A stretch of 64,000 nt of DNA from an uncultured Flavobacteriaceae bacterium (GTDB lineage Bacteria; Bacteroidota; Bacteroidia; Flavobacteriales; Flavobacteriaceae). Location: assembly GCA_947502495.1 (NCBI GenBank), contig CANNAC010000011.1, positions 29,599 to 93,598 of the forward strand. The letters run 5' to 3'. A model generated the notes under the pieces. The model did no database searches, had not been told where the DNA came from, and saw only the letters and a program-made list of their open reading frames with translations. The position numbers and the translations under genes are program-made. Each line of letters starts with the position of its first letter. The stretch's first letter is position 1. Below are positions 52,137 to 60,674 of the stretch, piece by piece.

Positions 52137-55100
52137 TTAATTAACAATTAAAGTTACCGATGCTGAAGAACAATTAGTTACACTAGTAAAGTTCTCACAT
52201 ATTTGATAATTAATTGTGTATGTTCCTGAAGGTACATTTGCGATAACAAGATCTATACTTCCATTACTATTCAACACAAAGTAATCCCCACTATCATTTG
52301 CTGTAGTCGTTGTAGTTACTGCGTAATTAATCATAGCTCCTCCATTTAAGGTATCATTATCTAATACATTTAAAATAGAAGTGGCAGTTGCCGTTCCATC
52401 TATTGCATCTAATGCATCATCTACAGCGGTAATGGTATTATTTACATATATACTAACCGATGAAGTATTGCAGTTATTTGGGTTTGCAATTTCACATATA
52501 GTATATGGGAATTGATAATCTGCCGAAGGCGTAAACTCTAATGGCATAGAAATATCACCGTTTGCATCTAAAAGGATATAATCTCCTTGATTACCATCAC
52601 CTACCGTTATATTTACATTATTTGGTGTAGCATCTAAACCATTTAAGCTGTCATTATTTAATACGTTTAAAACAACTTGTCCTTGAGGTGTACCAACCGC
52701 ATTTATCCAATCATATTCGGCATTGATACTTCCTGAAGAATTGGTGACATATAAAGTAACTGTTGCTGAGTTACAATTGTTTGGGCTTATATTTCCGTTT
52801 ATAATTTCACAAATAGTATACATCAATTCATATGTTCCTGTTGGTGTATTCTCATTTACATCAATGGATCCATCTGCATTTAAAATAATGTTATTCGGAA
52901 AGTTGGTGTTTATATCTGTTATTGCTACTTCATTAGTACTCACTGCTGCTCCATTTAAAGTATCATTACCTAATACATTTACCACATTCGTTGCTCCTAA
53001 GGAATTTGTTACTTCTATGCTATCCATTGTATCATCTACTGCAACAATCGCTACTGTAGATGTGTTAGTAACAAATAGAGTAACCGTTGCGGAATCACAA
53101 TTGTTTGGATTTGCAATTTCACAAATAGTATACATTAAATCATAAGTTCCAGTTGGTGTATTTTCATTCACATCTATAGACCCATCTGCATTTAAAGAGA
53201 TGTTATCTGGGTAATTTGTTGTGGATGTTATACTTACTTCGTTTGCATTCACTGTTACGCCGTTAAAAGTATCGTTATCTAAAACATTTACCACATTAGT
53301 GGCTCCCAAAGAATTCGTTACTACAATACCATCCATACCATCATCTACTGCATTAATTGCAACTGTTGATGTATTCGTTATAAATAAAGATACTGTTGCT
53401 GCGCTGCAATTATTCGGATTTGCAATTTCACAAATAGTATACCCAAACTCATATTGACCTGTTGCTATATTTTCATTTACATCTACCGTTCCGTCTGCAT
53501 TTAAAAAGATGCCATCTGGTAAATTAGTTGCCGTTATTGTTACGTCATTCGCAGTAACTGCTACACCATTTAAAGTATCATTATCTAATACATTTACAAC
53601 TGCTGTTGCTCCCAAAGAATTCGTTACTACAATACCATCCATACCATCATCTACTGCATTAATTGCAACTGTTGATGTATTCGTTATAAATAAAGATACT
53701 GTTGCTGCGCTGCAATTATTCGGATTTGCAATTTCACAAATAGTATACCCAAACTCATATTGACCTGTTGCTATATTTTCATTTACATCTACCGTTCCGT
53801 CTGCATTTAAAAAGATGCCATCTGGTAAATTAGTTGCCGTTATTGTTACGTCATTCGCAGTAACTGCTACACCATTTAAAGTATCATTATCTAATACATT
53901 TACAACTGCTGTTGCTCCTAGAGAATTCGTCACTTCAATGGCATCCATACCATCTCCAACTGCAACAATTTCTACTGTAGATGAATTTGTAATAAATAAA
54001 GAGACCGTTGTTGTACTACAATTATTAGAATCTGCATTCTCACAAATAGTATATTCAAACTCATATTGACCTGTTGCTATATTTTCATTTACATCTACCG
54101 TTCCATCTGCATTTAAAAAGATGCCATCTGGTAAGTTAGTTGCCGTTATTGTTACGTCATTCGCAGTAACTGCTACACCATTTAAAGTATCATTATCTAA
54201 TACATTTACAACTGCTGTTGCTCCTAAAGAACTAGTTACTACAATACCATCCATACCATCTCCTACTGCAACAATTTCAACCATTGATGTATTCGTGATA
54301 TATAAAAACACCGTTGCTGTATCACAATTACTTGTATTTGCGTTCTCGCAAATAGTATATTCAAACTCATATTGTCCTGTTGCAATATTTTCGTTTACGT
54401 CTACGGTTCCGTCTGCATTTAAAAAGATACCATTAGGTAAATTAGTTGCAGTTATTGTTACATCATTAGCTGTAACTGCTACGCCATTTAAGGTGTCATT
54501 ATCTAATACATTTACAACAGCTGTTGCTCCTAGAGAACTCGTTACTTCAATGGCATCCATACCATCTCCTACTGCAACAATTTCATTTGGTGCATCGTCA
54601 CAAGTAAATAAAGTTCCTATATCTGTAATTGGATTTGTAAAGTTTCCTGAAATCTCCGCTGTTATTTGGTTGGTATCTAAATCTACAGCTTGTAAAGTAT
54701 ATCCTGTATTTAATCCACAGTAATTAACATATAAAGACATAACGCCATCTGTTATAGGAAAAATATATGTTTCCCCATTAAATGCTAAATCAATTTCTAA
54801 ATACCCATTTGCTACTGGTTCTCCATCACAATTATTAAACACGCCAATAAAACTAGAGTCTACAACATCCGAATTTGTTACGGTTACTGTAATATTTTGA
54901 TCGTTATCAAAAGGCCCTATTAATGTAGAAAAGTTATTTCCTGAACAATTGTAATCTGGTATTACTAATACCATTTGGTCATTTGCAGGAACTAATCCAC
55001 ATTCAAAACCTTCATTGTTGGTATACCCATATGTTCCTATAGAATTTAATGCTGGTGAAAACAAATTAACGGGTGTGTAGGATAAAGGATTACCATCTTC

Positions 55101-55994
55101 ATCCACTAAATTAATACATACATAAACGGAAGGATAAGGATAATCCCAGTTCCAGAAAGAAAAATGTGAAACCTCACCAACATACGTATTACCTACTAAT
55201 GTTGCTTCTCCTTCTTGTTTCCAAAATCCGTAAGCTTCATCAAAAGACCATAACGGCATAGATTGCGGAGCATTACTCAAATTATTAACTACAGGCAAAG
55301 TTATTTTTGCTGTACTTCCTTCTGCTAGTTGTAATTCTTCGTCGGACGATCCTCGTAACTCTACTGCTAACATCCCATACGTTTCTAGAACTCTCAAAGA
55401 ACCTTCTGTAGTTTGCCCAACTAACATTCCGGGCATCTGACTTACAATATTTTCGTTACTAGGATTTAAGTGTTTTAAAATCACGTGTACAGGACCAGAA
55501 TATGCCGCTCCTACTTGATTTACAAAATCTCCAGTAAAAACAATCTCGGTACCATTAGAAAGATTGACTGTACTTTCCTCTCCGGAATTGATTACAGCCT
55601 CTGGCTCCATATTGAATAGCATAATTTCTACTAAATTCACTCCTTCTTTTGGAGTTAAAGATCTAGAACCATCTATATAACCTGCTTTGGTTGCTTTTAG
55701 GTATGCAAATTTTTCTTGAACGGATGCATTCTCTACAGAAAAAACACCTTGATCATTTGTTAATGCTGTTGTATTACCTACTTGTACTACAACGCCAGAA
55801 ATAGGTTCATTAGATTCATTGACTACTTTACCCATAAATCGAGCTTCCATATTGCTACCAAAATTCTGTAAGAATTCTTGCGGACTAATACCTCCTGGGT
55901 CTACAGAACTAATAGAAAAATCTACGGGTTCGTCGGTACAAGAGATTAAAGATAAAAATAAGAATAGTAGGCTATAGATTTTGGATCTGGTCAT
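52137..55994 (-). CDS. giant surface lipoprotein with eight tandem beta-sandwich repeats
   Basis: This 1285-residue protein has the lipobox LFLSLISCTDEP (Cys at about 19). Residues about 53-115 form a carboxypeptidase regulatory-like domain (GKVVNESNEPISGVVVQVGN). A non-repetitive beta-rich part follows to about 480. Then eight repeats of about 100 residues carry the frame AVGDGMD...VVNVLDNDTLNG...LNADGTVDVNEN...YTICE, with paired Cys in NxNNC. They resemble cadherin/VCBS-like or Ig-like surface domains with Asp/Asn calcium sites (inference). There is no T9SS tail; it is probably held at the surface as a lipoprotein and works in adhesion. Confidence 0.85.
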   Translation of the reverse strand: MTRSKIYSLLFLFLSLISCTDEPVDFSISSVDPGGISPQEFLQNFGSNMEARFMGKVVNESNEPISGVVVQVGNTTALTNDQGVFSVENASVQEKFAYLKATKAGYIDGSRSLTPKEGVNLVEIMLFNMEPEAVINSGEESTVNLSNGTEIVFTGDFVNQVGAAYSGPVHVILKHLNPSNENIVSQMPGMLVGQTTEGSLRVLETYGMLAVELRGSSDEELQLAEGSTAKITLPVVNNLSNAPQSMPLWSFDEAYGFWKQEGEATLVGNTYVGEVSHFSFWNWDYPYPSVYVCINLVDEDGNPLSYTPVNLFSPALNSIGTYGYTNNEGFECGLVPANDQMVLVIPDYNCSGNNFSTLIGPFDNDQNITVTVTNSDVVDSSFIGVFNNCDGEPVANGYLEIDLAFNGETYIFPITDGVMSLYVNYCGLNTGYTLQAVDLDTNQITAEISGNFTNPITDIGTLFTCDDAPNEIVAVGDGMDAIEVTSSLGATAVVNVLDNDTLNGVAVTANDVTITATNLPNGIFLNADGTVDVNENIATGQYEFEYTICENANTSNCDTATVFLYITNTSMVEIVAVGDGMDGIVVTSSLGATAVVNVLDNDTLNGVAVTANDVTITATNLPDGIFLNADGTVDVNENIATGQYEFEYTICENADSNNCSTTTVSLFITNSSTVEIVAVGDGMDAIEVTNSLGATAVVNVLDNDTLNGVAVTANDVTITATNLPDGIFLNADGTVDVNENIATGQYEFGYTICEIANPNNCSAATVSLFITNTSTVAINAVDDGMDGIVVTNSLGATAVVNVLDNDTLNGVAVTANDVTITATNLPDGIFLNADGTVDVNENIATGQYEFGYTICEIANPNNCSAATVSLFITNTSTVAINAVDDGMDGIVVTNSLGATNVVNVLDNDTFNGVTVNANEVSITSTTNYPDNISLNADGSIDVNENTPTGTYDLMYTICEIANPNNCDSATVTLFVTNTSTVAIVAVDDTMDSIEVTNSLGATNVVNVLGNDTLNGAAVSTNEVAITDINTNFPNNIILNADGSIDVNENTPTGTYELMYTICEIINGNISPNNCNSATVTLYVTNSSGSINAEYDWINAVGTPQGQVVLNVLNNDSLNGLDATPNNVNITVGDGNQGDYILLDANGDISMPLEFTPSADYQFPYTICEIANPNNCNTSSVSIYVNNTITAVDDALDAIDGTATATSILNVLDNDTLNGGAMINYAVTTTTTANDSGDYFVLNSNGSIDLVIANVPSGTYTINYQICENFTSVTNCSSASVTLIVN
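53302..53918. repeat. two adjacent, apparently identical 306-bp units inside the repeat lipoprotein gene
   Basis: The unit beginning GCTCCCAAAGAATTC at 53308 recurs at 53614 with a period of 306 bp (102 codons), and no difference was noticed across the whole unit by eye. Neighbouring units at 53920 and beyond are similar but differ. The pattern indicates recent duplication or gene conversion. Confidence 0.8.
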
Positions 55995-56040
55995 GAAAAA
56001 TGGTTTTAGTTTATTAAAATCGAAGACAAAAATAGGTTTT

Positions 56041-57246
56041 TTATTTTTGCCCTAATATGTAATCTGTTAAGTATGAAAATCTTTCGGTTAGTTTTTTGTT
56101 TTCTGTTATTTTAGCTCGTTTTAAAATCCCTCGCTTGTCTTCGTTAAAAAATGCTGGAATTACGTGTTCTAAAAACATATCACCAAAACCTTCACTTGCG
56201 TCTTTTGGTAGTTCACAAGGCAAATTATCTACAGCCATAACTGTTATGGCTCCTTTTGCGTTATAAGCAACTTCCGTTTCGGTTTTTGCATCATAGCCAT
56301 AAAAAGGATCTGCGATAGTGGAAGCTTTTAATGTAGATGCTACTGGTCCGTCTACATCACAAGAAATATCTGCAATTAAATTGATATTAAAGTCTGGCGA
56401 TTTGGCATCTTCTCGGGTAAATAAATAAGGTGCATTGTTACCATAAAAGTGTCCTGCGATAAAGAAATCGGTTTCTTTGGCATACGGCATAAAATTACTT
56501 TCATAACCTGTTGGATCTTTATAAAACTCCCATTTATCGCCTACTTTACCATCTTTACGTTTTGCATATTCCATGACATCTGCCATTACATAAACGGGTT
56601 CTGTAAATTTTGAGGTTAAGTATAATGCATCACTTACTTCTTTTATTTGTAAATGGTCTAGTATTTCTTTTGCTCCTAGTGCTACTTTCCCTGTTCCTGT
56701 AAGTAGTATTTTAATATTTGGAAGTGTAATTTTATCGAGTTCTGCTTTTACAGCGTCTAAGTCTGCAAGACCTTCTACTTTTGGCAGGTTAAATAATCCA
56801 TCTCGTAAACCTAATGCTCTAAATCCGTTATACGCGCCAACCAATCCTGCGTAGCGTCCGAAACCAATTAATCGTGCACCACTTTGTTTTACAATGGTTT
56901 CATGATCATACATCTCGATGTTTTTTTCTAGCATTGCTAAAAGTAACTTTCTATTATATGGTTGTTTTTTTATGGTATGCGAAAAGTAGAAATACTTTTT
57001 ATTCGGAATTAAATTTTCAATGGGCACTTCTTTTACACCAATCATAACATCAGCATCTGACACATCATCTGTTACCTCAAACCCTAATGCTTTATATGCT
57101 GCGTCTGGAAATACGCGAATATCGCTAGACTCTACAACAAACTCTGCTTGTGGAAATTGGGCACGAGCTTCGGCTAGTTTTTCTGGGGAAAAAACCACAC
57201 GTCTATCTGGTGGGTTTTTGCGTTCTTTTATGATGGCGAATTTCAT
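56041..57246 (-). CDS. AlaDH/PNT-family NAD-dependent dehydrogenase (alanine or saccharopine dehydrogenase-like)
   Basis: The 401-residue chain starts with MKFAIIKERKNPPDRRVVFSP, the substrate-binding opening of the family, followed by KEVPIENLIPNKKYFYFSHT. The nucleotide site is ILLTGTGKVALGAKEIL (about 180-196), and a late block GPVASTLKASTIADPFYGYD resembles lysine-forming saccharopine dehydrogenases more than classical alanine dehydrogenases. It therefore carries out reversible oxidative deamination of an amino acid with NAD(P); the substrate is undecided. A small dispersed hairpin lies just upstream of the start codon. Confidence 0.82.
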   Translation of the reverse strand: MKFAIIKERKNPPDRRVVFSPEKLAEARAQFPQAEFVVESSDIRVFPDAAYKALGFEVTDDVSDADVMIGVKEVPIENLIPNKKYFYFSHTIKKQPYNRKLLLAMLEKNIEMYDHETIVKQSGARLIGFGRYAGLVGAYNGFRALGLRDGLFNLPKVEGLADLDAVKAELDKITLPNIKILLTGTGKVALGAKEILDHLQIKEVSDALYLTSKFTEPVYVMADVMEYAKRKDGKVGDKWEFYKDPTGYESNFMPYAKETDFFIAGHFYGNNAPYLFTREDAKSPDFNINLIADISCDVDGPVASTLKASTIADPFYGYDAKTETEVAYNAKGAITVMAVDNLPCELPKDASEGFGDMFLEHVIPAFFNEDKRGILKRAKITENKKLTERFSYLTDYILGQK

Positions 57247-57266
57247 TGAAAATTTATTTTTTTCAT

Positions 57267-57284
57267 TCTCACGAAAGTGGGAGT
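57267..57284. repeat. short dispersed hairpin, copy 6 (TCTCAC/GTGGGA)
   Basis: TTCTCAC-GAAA-GTGGGAG lies 21 bp upstream of the dehydrogenase start codon. On the minus strand it reads CTCCCACTTTCGTGAGAATG, close to the common flavobacterial GATTCCCGCTTTCGCGGGAATG form. Confidence 0.65.
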
Positions 57285-57449
57285 CTGATGGTTATACGAT
57301 TGGATTTATTCTGGCTAGGAGTTCACGAATATTTGTCAGGAACATCTTGTTGGAATAATTTTTGCACTAAAGTAATAGGAATTGCGAGGTTATACAAACT
57401 TTTTAATAACTTTGCATTTGTAAACCGATGCTTTTGTGTAGGTTTGCGC

Positions 57450-57523
57450 GCGTTAAGGATTAAGGCATTGTTGAAGCTCTTTTTTGTTTTTCACAAAAAA
57501 AGCGACTGCCGAAAGCCTGACGT
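57450..57523 (+). repeat. dispersed intergenic repeat, copy C (GCGTTAGGGATTG family)
   Basis: GCGTTAAGGATTAAGGC is followed by ATTGTTGAAGCTCTTTTTTG, then AAAAAAAGCGACTGCC and GAAAGCCTGACG. The order is the same as copy A (TTGTTGGAGCTCCTT, AGCGACTT, GAAGCCC) with many substitutions. Confidence 0.7.
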
Positions 57524-57530
57524 TTTATGA

Positions 57531-57557
57531 TCCTGACAGGTTTTGAAAACCTGGGAG
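57531..57557. repeat. palindrome CAGGTTTT-G-AAAACCTG
   Basis: A perfect 8-bp stem around one base, embedded in CCTGACAGG...CTGGGAGG, about 45 bp before the tmRNA. It is a short palindrome of a kind frequent in Bacteroidota genomes. Confidence 0.6.
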
Positions 57558-57599
57558 GTATGAATAAAAGGTAACGCACTAATTACCATTACAAATTTT

Positions 57600-57990
57600 G
57601 GGGTCGACTGGTTTTGACAGCGAGATTAGCGAAACGGTAAGCACGTCGAGTAATGAGATTATACTCGTAAATACTTATTTCAACTTTTTAAACGGCGAGA
57701 ATAACTACGCTTTAGCTGCATAATCTGAATTATAGTAAGATTAAGCCTCGTCCTACTAGGTAGGAGAGCTAAATGTCTCCGGAAAGCCTTAGTTAATGGC
57801 GTTCTATTTGAGGCATCGTAAAAATTGACTATGATTGTGTTGCGCTTTGAGGCACTTTCAAGATAAAGAAGATAAGTTGTAAGTGGGTTGTCTTTAACCA
57901 GCTTGCAATCGAAAACCCAAGAAAAGAATACACGTGTAGAAAGCTCTTTGGTTACTTGTTTGGACGAGAGTTCGATTCTCTCCGACTCCA
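57600..57990 (+). ncRNA. ssrA: transfer-messenger RNA (tmRNA)
   Basis: tmRNA rescues stalled ribosomes by acting as an alanine tRNA and then as a short mRNA for a degradation tag. The 5' end GGGGTCGACTGGTTTTGACAG and the 3' end GAGTTCGATTCTC-TCCGACTCCA pair to form the tRNA-like acceptor arm (GGGGTCG/CGACTCC) and T-arm. The tag frame is at 57694-57723 and reads GENNYALAA then TAA, the usual Bacteroidota tag. The CCA end is not encoded. A terminator follows. Frames on the other strand through this region are accidental. The gene is a common integration site, and what lies to the right looks like accessory DNA. Confidence 0.97.
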
Positions 57991-58000
57991 CTACAACAAG

Positions 58001-58038
58001 CCTTAACTAGTTATTAACATGCTAGTTAAGGTTTTTTT
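58001..58038 (+). terminator. intrinsic terminator of tmRNA
   Basis: CCTTAACTAG and CTAGTTAAGG form a perfect 10-bp stem with an 11-nt loop, followed by seven T. Confidence 0.92.
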
Positions 58039-58241
58039 TAGTCAACATCTAGTCAGCATTATGAAATTTCACTAGTTTTTACAACTCTTTTTTCATTACG
58101 AAATCTATAACCAATTAAAACATTCAATTCGTAAGACTATTTACTTTTAAGGTTCAGGTTTTATACTCGAATAAACTTGCGCTTTATTTTGATTATAAAG
58201 AAATATATTAATATTGAGCTGATTTAAGAACAAACTAGTTA

Positions 58242-58808
58242 TCAACAGAAATCAGATATGTAGTCCTCAAAAAAATTCTCGACTTTATCTGTGGTCAAAT
58301 CAATATTATACTTACTTTTTATCAAATAACTACTAGATGTAGGTATTTCTATATGCTCAAAATCATTTGGAGAAAAATACCGTTTAACATATATGCTATA
58401 AGTATTAAATCTTTTTGTTAATGAAACAGTACCATCACTATTTATTCTTGGAGAGGTTGATAGTTCTGCATTAGTAGGCGCACCCATAAAACCAAATGAA
58501 ATTTTCTTGTTTGAATTGTACAACTGGATATTAATAGCCATTACAGTATTTAATATCATTAAGAAGTTTTTTGCACCATTGGTCTTATTGCGCTTTAAGA
58601 ATTTACTAGAGTTTAATAGTGAATACCTATTTTCAGAGTGTCTATGGTTTTTTTGAAAGAATTTCACAATGCATATATCATAATTGTGATACTCAACTTC
58701 AACAATATATGTAATATTTAAGGAGCATTTAAAGGTATAAATATCCTCAAAAATGCTCCTTATTTTATTTTTACCTTTATGGGTATATTCAAATGAATTA
58801 TTTAACAA
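58242..58808 (-). CDS. orphan accessory protein of unknown function
   Basis: The 188-residue chain probably starts at TTG 58808, as an in-frame TAA lies 15 nt further upstream and no ATG is near. The N-terminal third is basic and has beta character (IRSIFEDIYTFKCSLNITYI, VEVEYHNYDICIVKFF). A middle part has ILNTVMAINIQLYNSNKKIS and GFMGAPTNAELSTSPRINSD, and the end is acidic. No membrane segment, signal peptide or family motif is recognised. The stop codon of a tiny basic ORF is 16 bp upstream on the same strand, and both lie behind a cluster of palindromes. It could be a mobile-element cargo gene. Confidence 0.6.
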   Translation of the reverse strand: MLNNSFEYTHKGKNKIRSIFEDIYTFKCSLNITYIVEVEYHNYDICIVKFFQKNHRHSENRYSLLNSSKFLKRNKTNGAKNFLMILNTVMAINIQLYNSNKKISFGFMGAPTNAELSTSPRINSDGTVSLTKRFNTYSIYVKRYFSPNDFEHIEIPTSSSYLIKSKYNIDLTTDKVENFFEDYISDFC

Positions 58809-58824
58809 AGGACAAATACTTTAT

Positions 58825-58980
58825 CTAAAACGAAAGATAAGTATATGCTCTACTTCTATTTGCTTCAACATCAGCAGATGATAAAACTCTAGCCTTATGA
58901 CCTATAACAACGTTACTATTCACATCTATTTTTCTGATTTTAGATGTCTTTGTGATGCTTTTTTTTATAAAATGTCCCAT
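58825..58980 (-). CDS. 51-residue basic protein upstream of the orphan gene
   Basis: This short frame has an ATG at 58980 and TAG at 58825. The product begins MGHFIKKSITKTSKIRKID and continues VNSNVVIGHKARVLSSADVE; it is strongly basic in the first half and has no membrane segment. The 16-bp gap to the larger gene, the same strand, and the regulatory-looking palindromes directly upstream argue that it is real. A pair of one tiny basic and one larger protein behind operators suggests a regulatory or toxin-antitoxin-like unit, but nothing in the sequence proves it. Confidence 0.5.
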   Translation of the reverse strand: MGHFIKKSITKTSKIRKIDVNSNVVIGHKARVLSSADVEANRSRAYTYLSF

Positions 58981-58995
58981 AGTTTTTTTAATATC

Positions 58996-59082
58996 ACATT
59001 AATTAATGTCAATATATACCACAATATTACAATATGTGTGCCATATTTTATATAGCACCAATGTTAAATTTTACGTAAAATT
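58996..59082. promoter_or_regulatory. cluster of three palindromes (putative operators)
   Basis: There are three: the perfect 14-bp ACATTAATTAATGT (58996-59009); the interrupted inverted repeat GTGC-C-ATAT-TTT-ATAT-A-GCAC (59038-59058), with one mismatch; and the perfect 16-bp AATTTTACGTAAAATT (59067-59082). They begin 16 bp upstream of the small ORF's start codon, where a repressor would be expected to bind. Confidence 0.6.
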
Positions 59083-59091
59083 ACGCAATTT

Positions 59092-59115
59092 AAACCTTAT
59101 ACAAATAAGGTTTTT
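59092..59115. terminator. intrinsic terminator-like hairpin
   Basis: AAACCTTAT-ACAA-ATAAGGTTT is a perfect 9-bp stem followed by two further T. It may insulate the orphan operon's promoter from transcripts arriving from the right (minus strand reads AAACCTTAT before a TTTA tail). Confidence 0.55.
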
Positions 59116-59591
59116 AATAGATTTAATCTATGTCTCCATTTGAACAATTATAAATGTCAACCAACCTATTAGGATGCGCAATCTACACAAATTAAATAAT
59201 ATAGGCAAACGACATAATCCTACTGTAATAAATAATGACAGATAATTTAAATGCAGTATCAATTAATTAATGTAGTTAGAATATTTAACTAGCAAGTGAC
59301 CAGTTTTAAAACTCGCAATATCTGTAATTTTGTTTAGTTCCGCATTATAGATAACCTCGACAAAAAACATATTTACAGCGTATATTTTCAATAAGTTAAC
59401 AGAATATTAATTATAAAGAATGAAGTTCAATTATTGTTTAGTATCATATCAATAGAAATCAATAATTGTTTCTAATAGGTTCTAATTAGTAGATTTTACT
59501 TTGAAAAAAGTTTAATCAATCAATAATATACATATTCCGCGCGCGTTTAGTGATCACTTAAACTAGTAGTTGTTATGCGTGAACAGATAGT

Positions 59592-59621
59592 ACGATATGT
59601 TGTTACATATTATGTGTTGGC
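59592..59621 (-). repeat. half of an attC-like palindromic repeat (site Z)
   Basis: Reading on the minus strand, GCCAACACATAATATG begins 5 nt after the stop codon of the gene at 59627. It is like the beginnings of sites X (GCCTAACAACGTATA) and Y (GCCAACAAAGCCGTGTATA). The expected partner terminus was not found further left, so the site is partial or disrupted. Confidence 0.5.
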
Positions 59622-59626
59622 GATAG

Positions 59627-60307
59627 TTATTCTTGATGTTGTATTTGTTTTAATCTGTTTATCCTAAGTGTTAATTGTCTTTCTAAAAAATAAAACACTC
59701 TCTCATCAAGTTTATATTCATTTAAATAGTATTCATAGGAATCATCATCATCTTGAGTTTTTGATTTGATGATTTTCTGAACTTCCAATAACAAAATAGA
59801 ATTGTATTTGATATAAAACTCTTTTTGGTTAAAAAATAAATTATACTCATTGTCTCCTAAAAAACATATTCTTGGATTAACTGAACTATTTGAAGAATTA
59901 AAAAGTAAATTTCTTGAAGTTTTTTTATTTGCCTCCTTTTGAATTAGAATTAAATAGTCGTCAATTTTTAAACTATCTCTGGTAATTTCACAGGAATTAA
60001 GATGTATAGCATGTTTTTTTTCAATTTTTTTAAGGAAAAACTTATACATAATCATTCCAAGCCCTAAAACAATAGAAAGTGTTACAATAACAATAATTCC
60101 GATTAAATATCTATTACCATTGGGAAAAGTTGGTAATAAATTTGATCTATAAAAGTATATCATAGTACATATAAGCACTAAAATAAATATTGTTTTAAAT
60201 GAAATAAATATTCCTTTTCTATAAATGACTTTATCACCTCCCCAATTTTCGTGGGGTTTTGGTTCTGTTATTTGAAAATTTATTATTCTCATTTTAGGAC
60301 GGGTCAT
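59627..60307 (-). CDS. two-TM protein of unknown function (cassette-like gene)
   Basis: The protein has 226 residues from the ATG at 60307. A TTG four codons upstream lies inside the palindromic repeat terminus, so it is not used here; another ATG at 60292 is possible. A short cytoplasmic lead with KPHENWGGDKVIYRKG is followed by two helices (about 29-47 and 65-88) and a soluble, charged C-terminal part with DDDDSYEYYLNEYKLDERVF. No family is recognised. The gene is closely framed by palindromic repeat termini (5 nt on each side), as in a mobile cassette. Confidence 0.65.
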   Translation of the reverse strand: MTRPKMRIINFQITEPKPHENWGGDKVIYRKGIFISFKTIFILVLICTMIYFYRSNLLPTFPNGNRYLIGIIVIVTLSIVLGLGMIMYKFFLKKIEKKHAIHLNSCEITRDSLKIDDYLILIQKEANKKTSRNLLFNSSNSSVNPRICFLGDNEYNLFFNQKEFYIKYNSILLLEVQKIIKSKTQDDDDSYEYYLNEYKLDERVFYFLERQLTLRINRLKQIQHQE

Positions 60308-60312
60308 AATTA

Positions 60313-60451
60313 TTGCCAACGGTCTTGTGTATGGTTAGTTGCGTGGTTCGTTGCGTGGTTAAGCAACTAAGTTAGCAAACATTTACGAACCCGTGAATAT
60401 TCCGCAGGAATATTCACAAATAAGCTCAATGAAGCAATTAATTATACACGG
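60313..60451 (-). repeat. attC-like palindromic repeat Y, larger part (left of the IS)
   Basis: The terminus TTGCCAAC (60313-60320) pairs perfectly with GTTGGCAA at 61755-61762, on the other side of the IS. The inner box GTGTAT (60327) pairs with ATACAC (60444). A central perfect hairpin GTGAATATTCC-GCA-GGAATATTCAC lies at 60393-60417. Text shared with site X: TATGGTTnGTnGCGTG and GGTTAAGCA. Without the IS the site would be about 150 bp. Confidence 0.75.
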
Positions 60452-60507
60452 CTTAAGTTTACATTTTAAATAAAACATTAAATTAAGATATATAAATCAG
60501 AAAGAAC

Positions 60508-60648
60508 AAAAGAGAGAAATAAGATTAGTATACACGGTGAAGCTTAAGACTTCGACAACATTGATAATCCTCTCTCTTTTTCTACTAATATTTCGTTCAG
60601 TTCTGTGAGACTTTAGATCTCGATTTCAAGTTGTTGAAACATCAGTAG
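60508..60648 (+). ncRNA. predicted IS110 bridge RNA with target and donor loops
   Basis: The first hairpin has stems AAAAGAGAG/CTCTCTTTT (60508-60516 with 60572-60580) and GATTA/TAATC. Its internal loop holds TATACACGG (60529-60537), identical to the left flank 60443-60451 next to the CT core; a small GAAG/CTTC hairpin; and CAACA (60556-60560), which pairs with TGTTG of the right flank. The second hairpin has stem CTACT/AGTAG (60582-60586 with 60644-60648) and contains TCAGTTCT (60597-60604), identical to the element's right end plus core (61745-61752). The 3' donor guide is not clear. The layout follows the published IS621 bridge RNA. Confidence 0.78.
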
Positions 60649-60674
60649 CTCGTTCTTTCCAAAATTCAATTCTT

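Larger units (their letters stand above)
57247..57599. other. 353-bp intergenic region between the dehydrogenase gene and tmRNA
   Basis: The region has no supported CDS. It contains hairpin copy 6 (57267), a TAACTTTG promoter-like element on the plus strand at 57407-57414 with TTG at 57382, the copy C dispersed repeat, and a CAGGTTTT-AAAACCTG palindrome. The promoter of tmRNA probably overlaps the last 40 bp (ACAAATTTTG directly before the RNA start looks like a -7 box). Confidence 0.55.
58981..59626. other. 646-bp AT-rich region without a gene
   Basis: The left end holds the three palindromes and the hairpin listed separately. From about 59120 to 59590 I see only AT-rich sequence, a self-complementary AGTGATCACT near 59549 and a GC-alternating CCGCGCGCG at 59537. 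The right end holds a half palindromic terminus (GTTGGC) next to the stop codon of the following gene. Confidence 0.5.

Noticed and set aside
52137..54700. Possible CRISPR-like periodic repeats
   Set aside because: The period is 306 bp, in frame, and encodes homologous protein domains; there are no short identical repeats with unique spacers.
53221..54723. Long plus-strand frames opposite the repeat lipoprotein gene
   Set aside because: They repeat with the same 306-bp period and mirror the low stop density of the antisense frame of the repeats. There are no start signals or protein-like sequence.
57680..57991. 103-codon minus-strand frame
   Set aside because: It lies wholly within the tmRNA and is antisense to its conserved structure and tag.
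58001..58060. Attachment site directly behind tmRNA
   Set aside because: No second copy of the tmRNA 3' end and no integrase were found in the window, so it is kept only as a hypothesis in the findings.
60308..60319. TTG start for the gene at 59627
   Set aside because: The codon lies in the palindromic repeat terminus; an ATG follows four codons later and ends the overlap.
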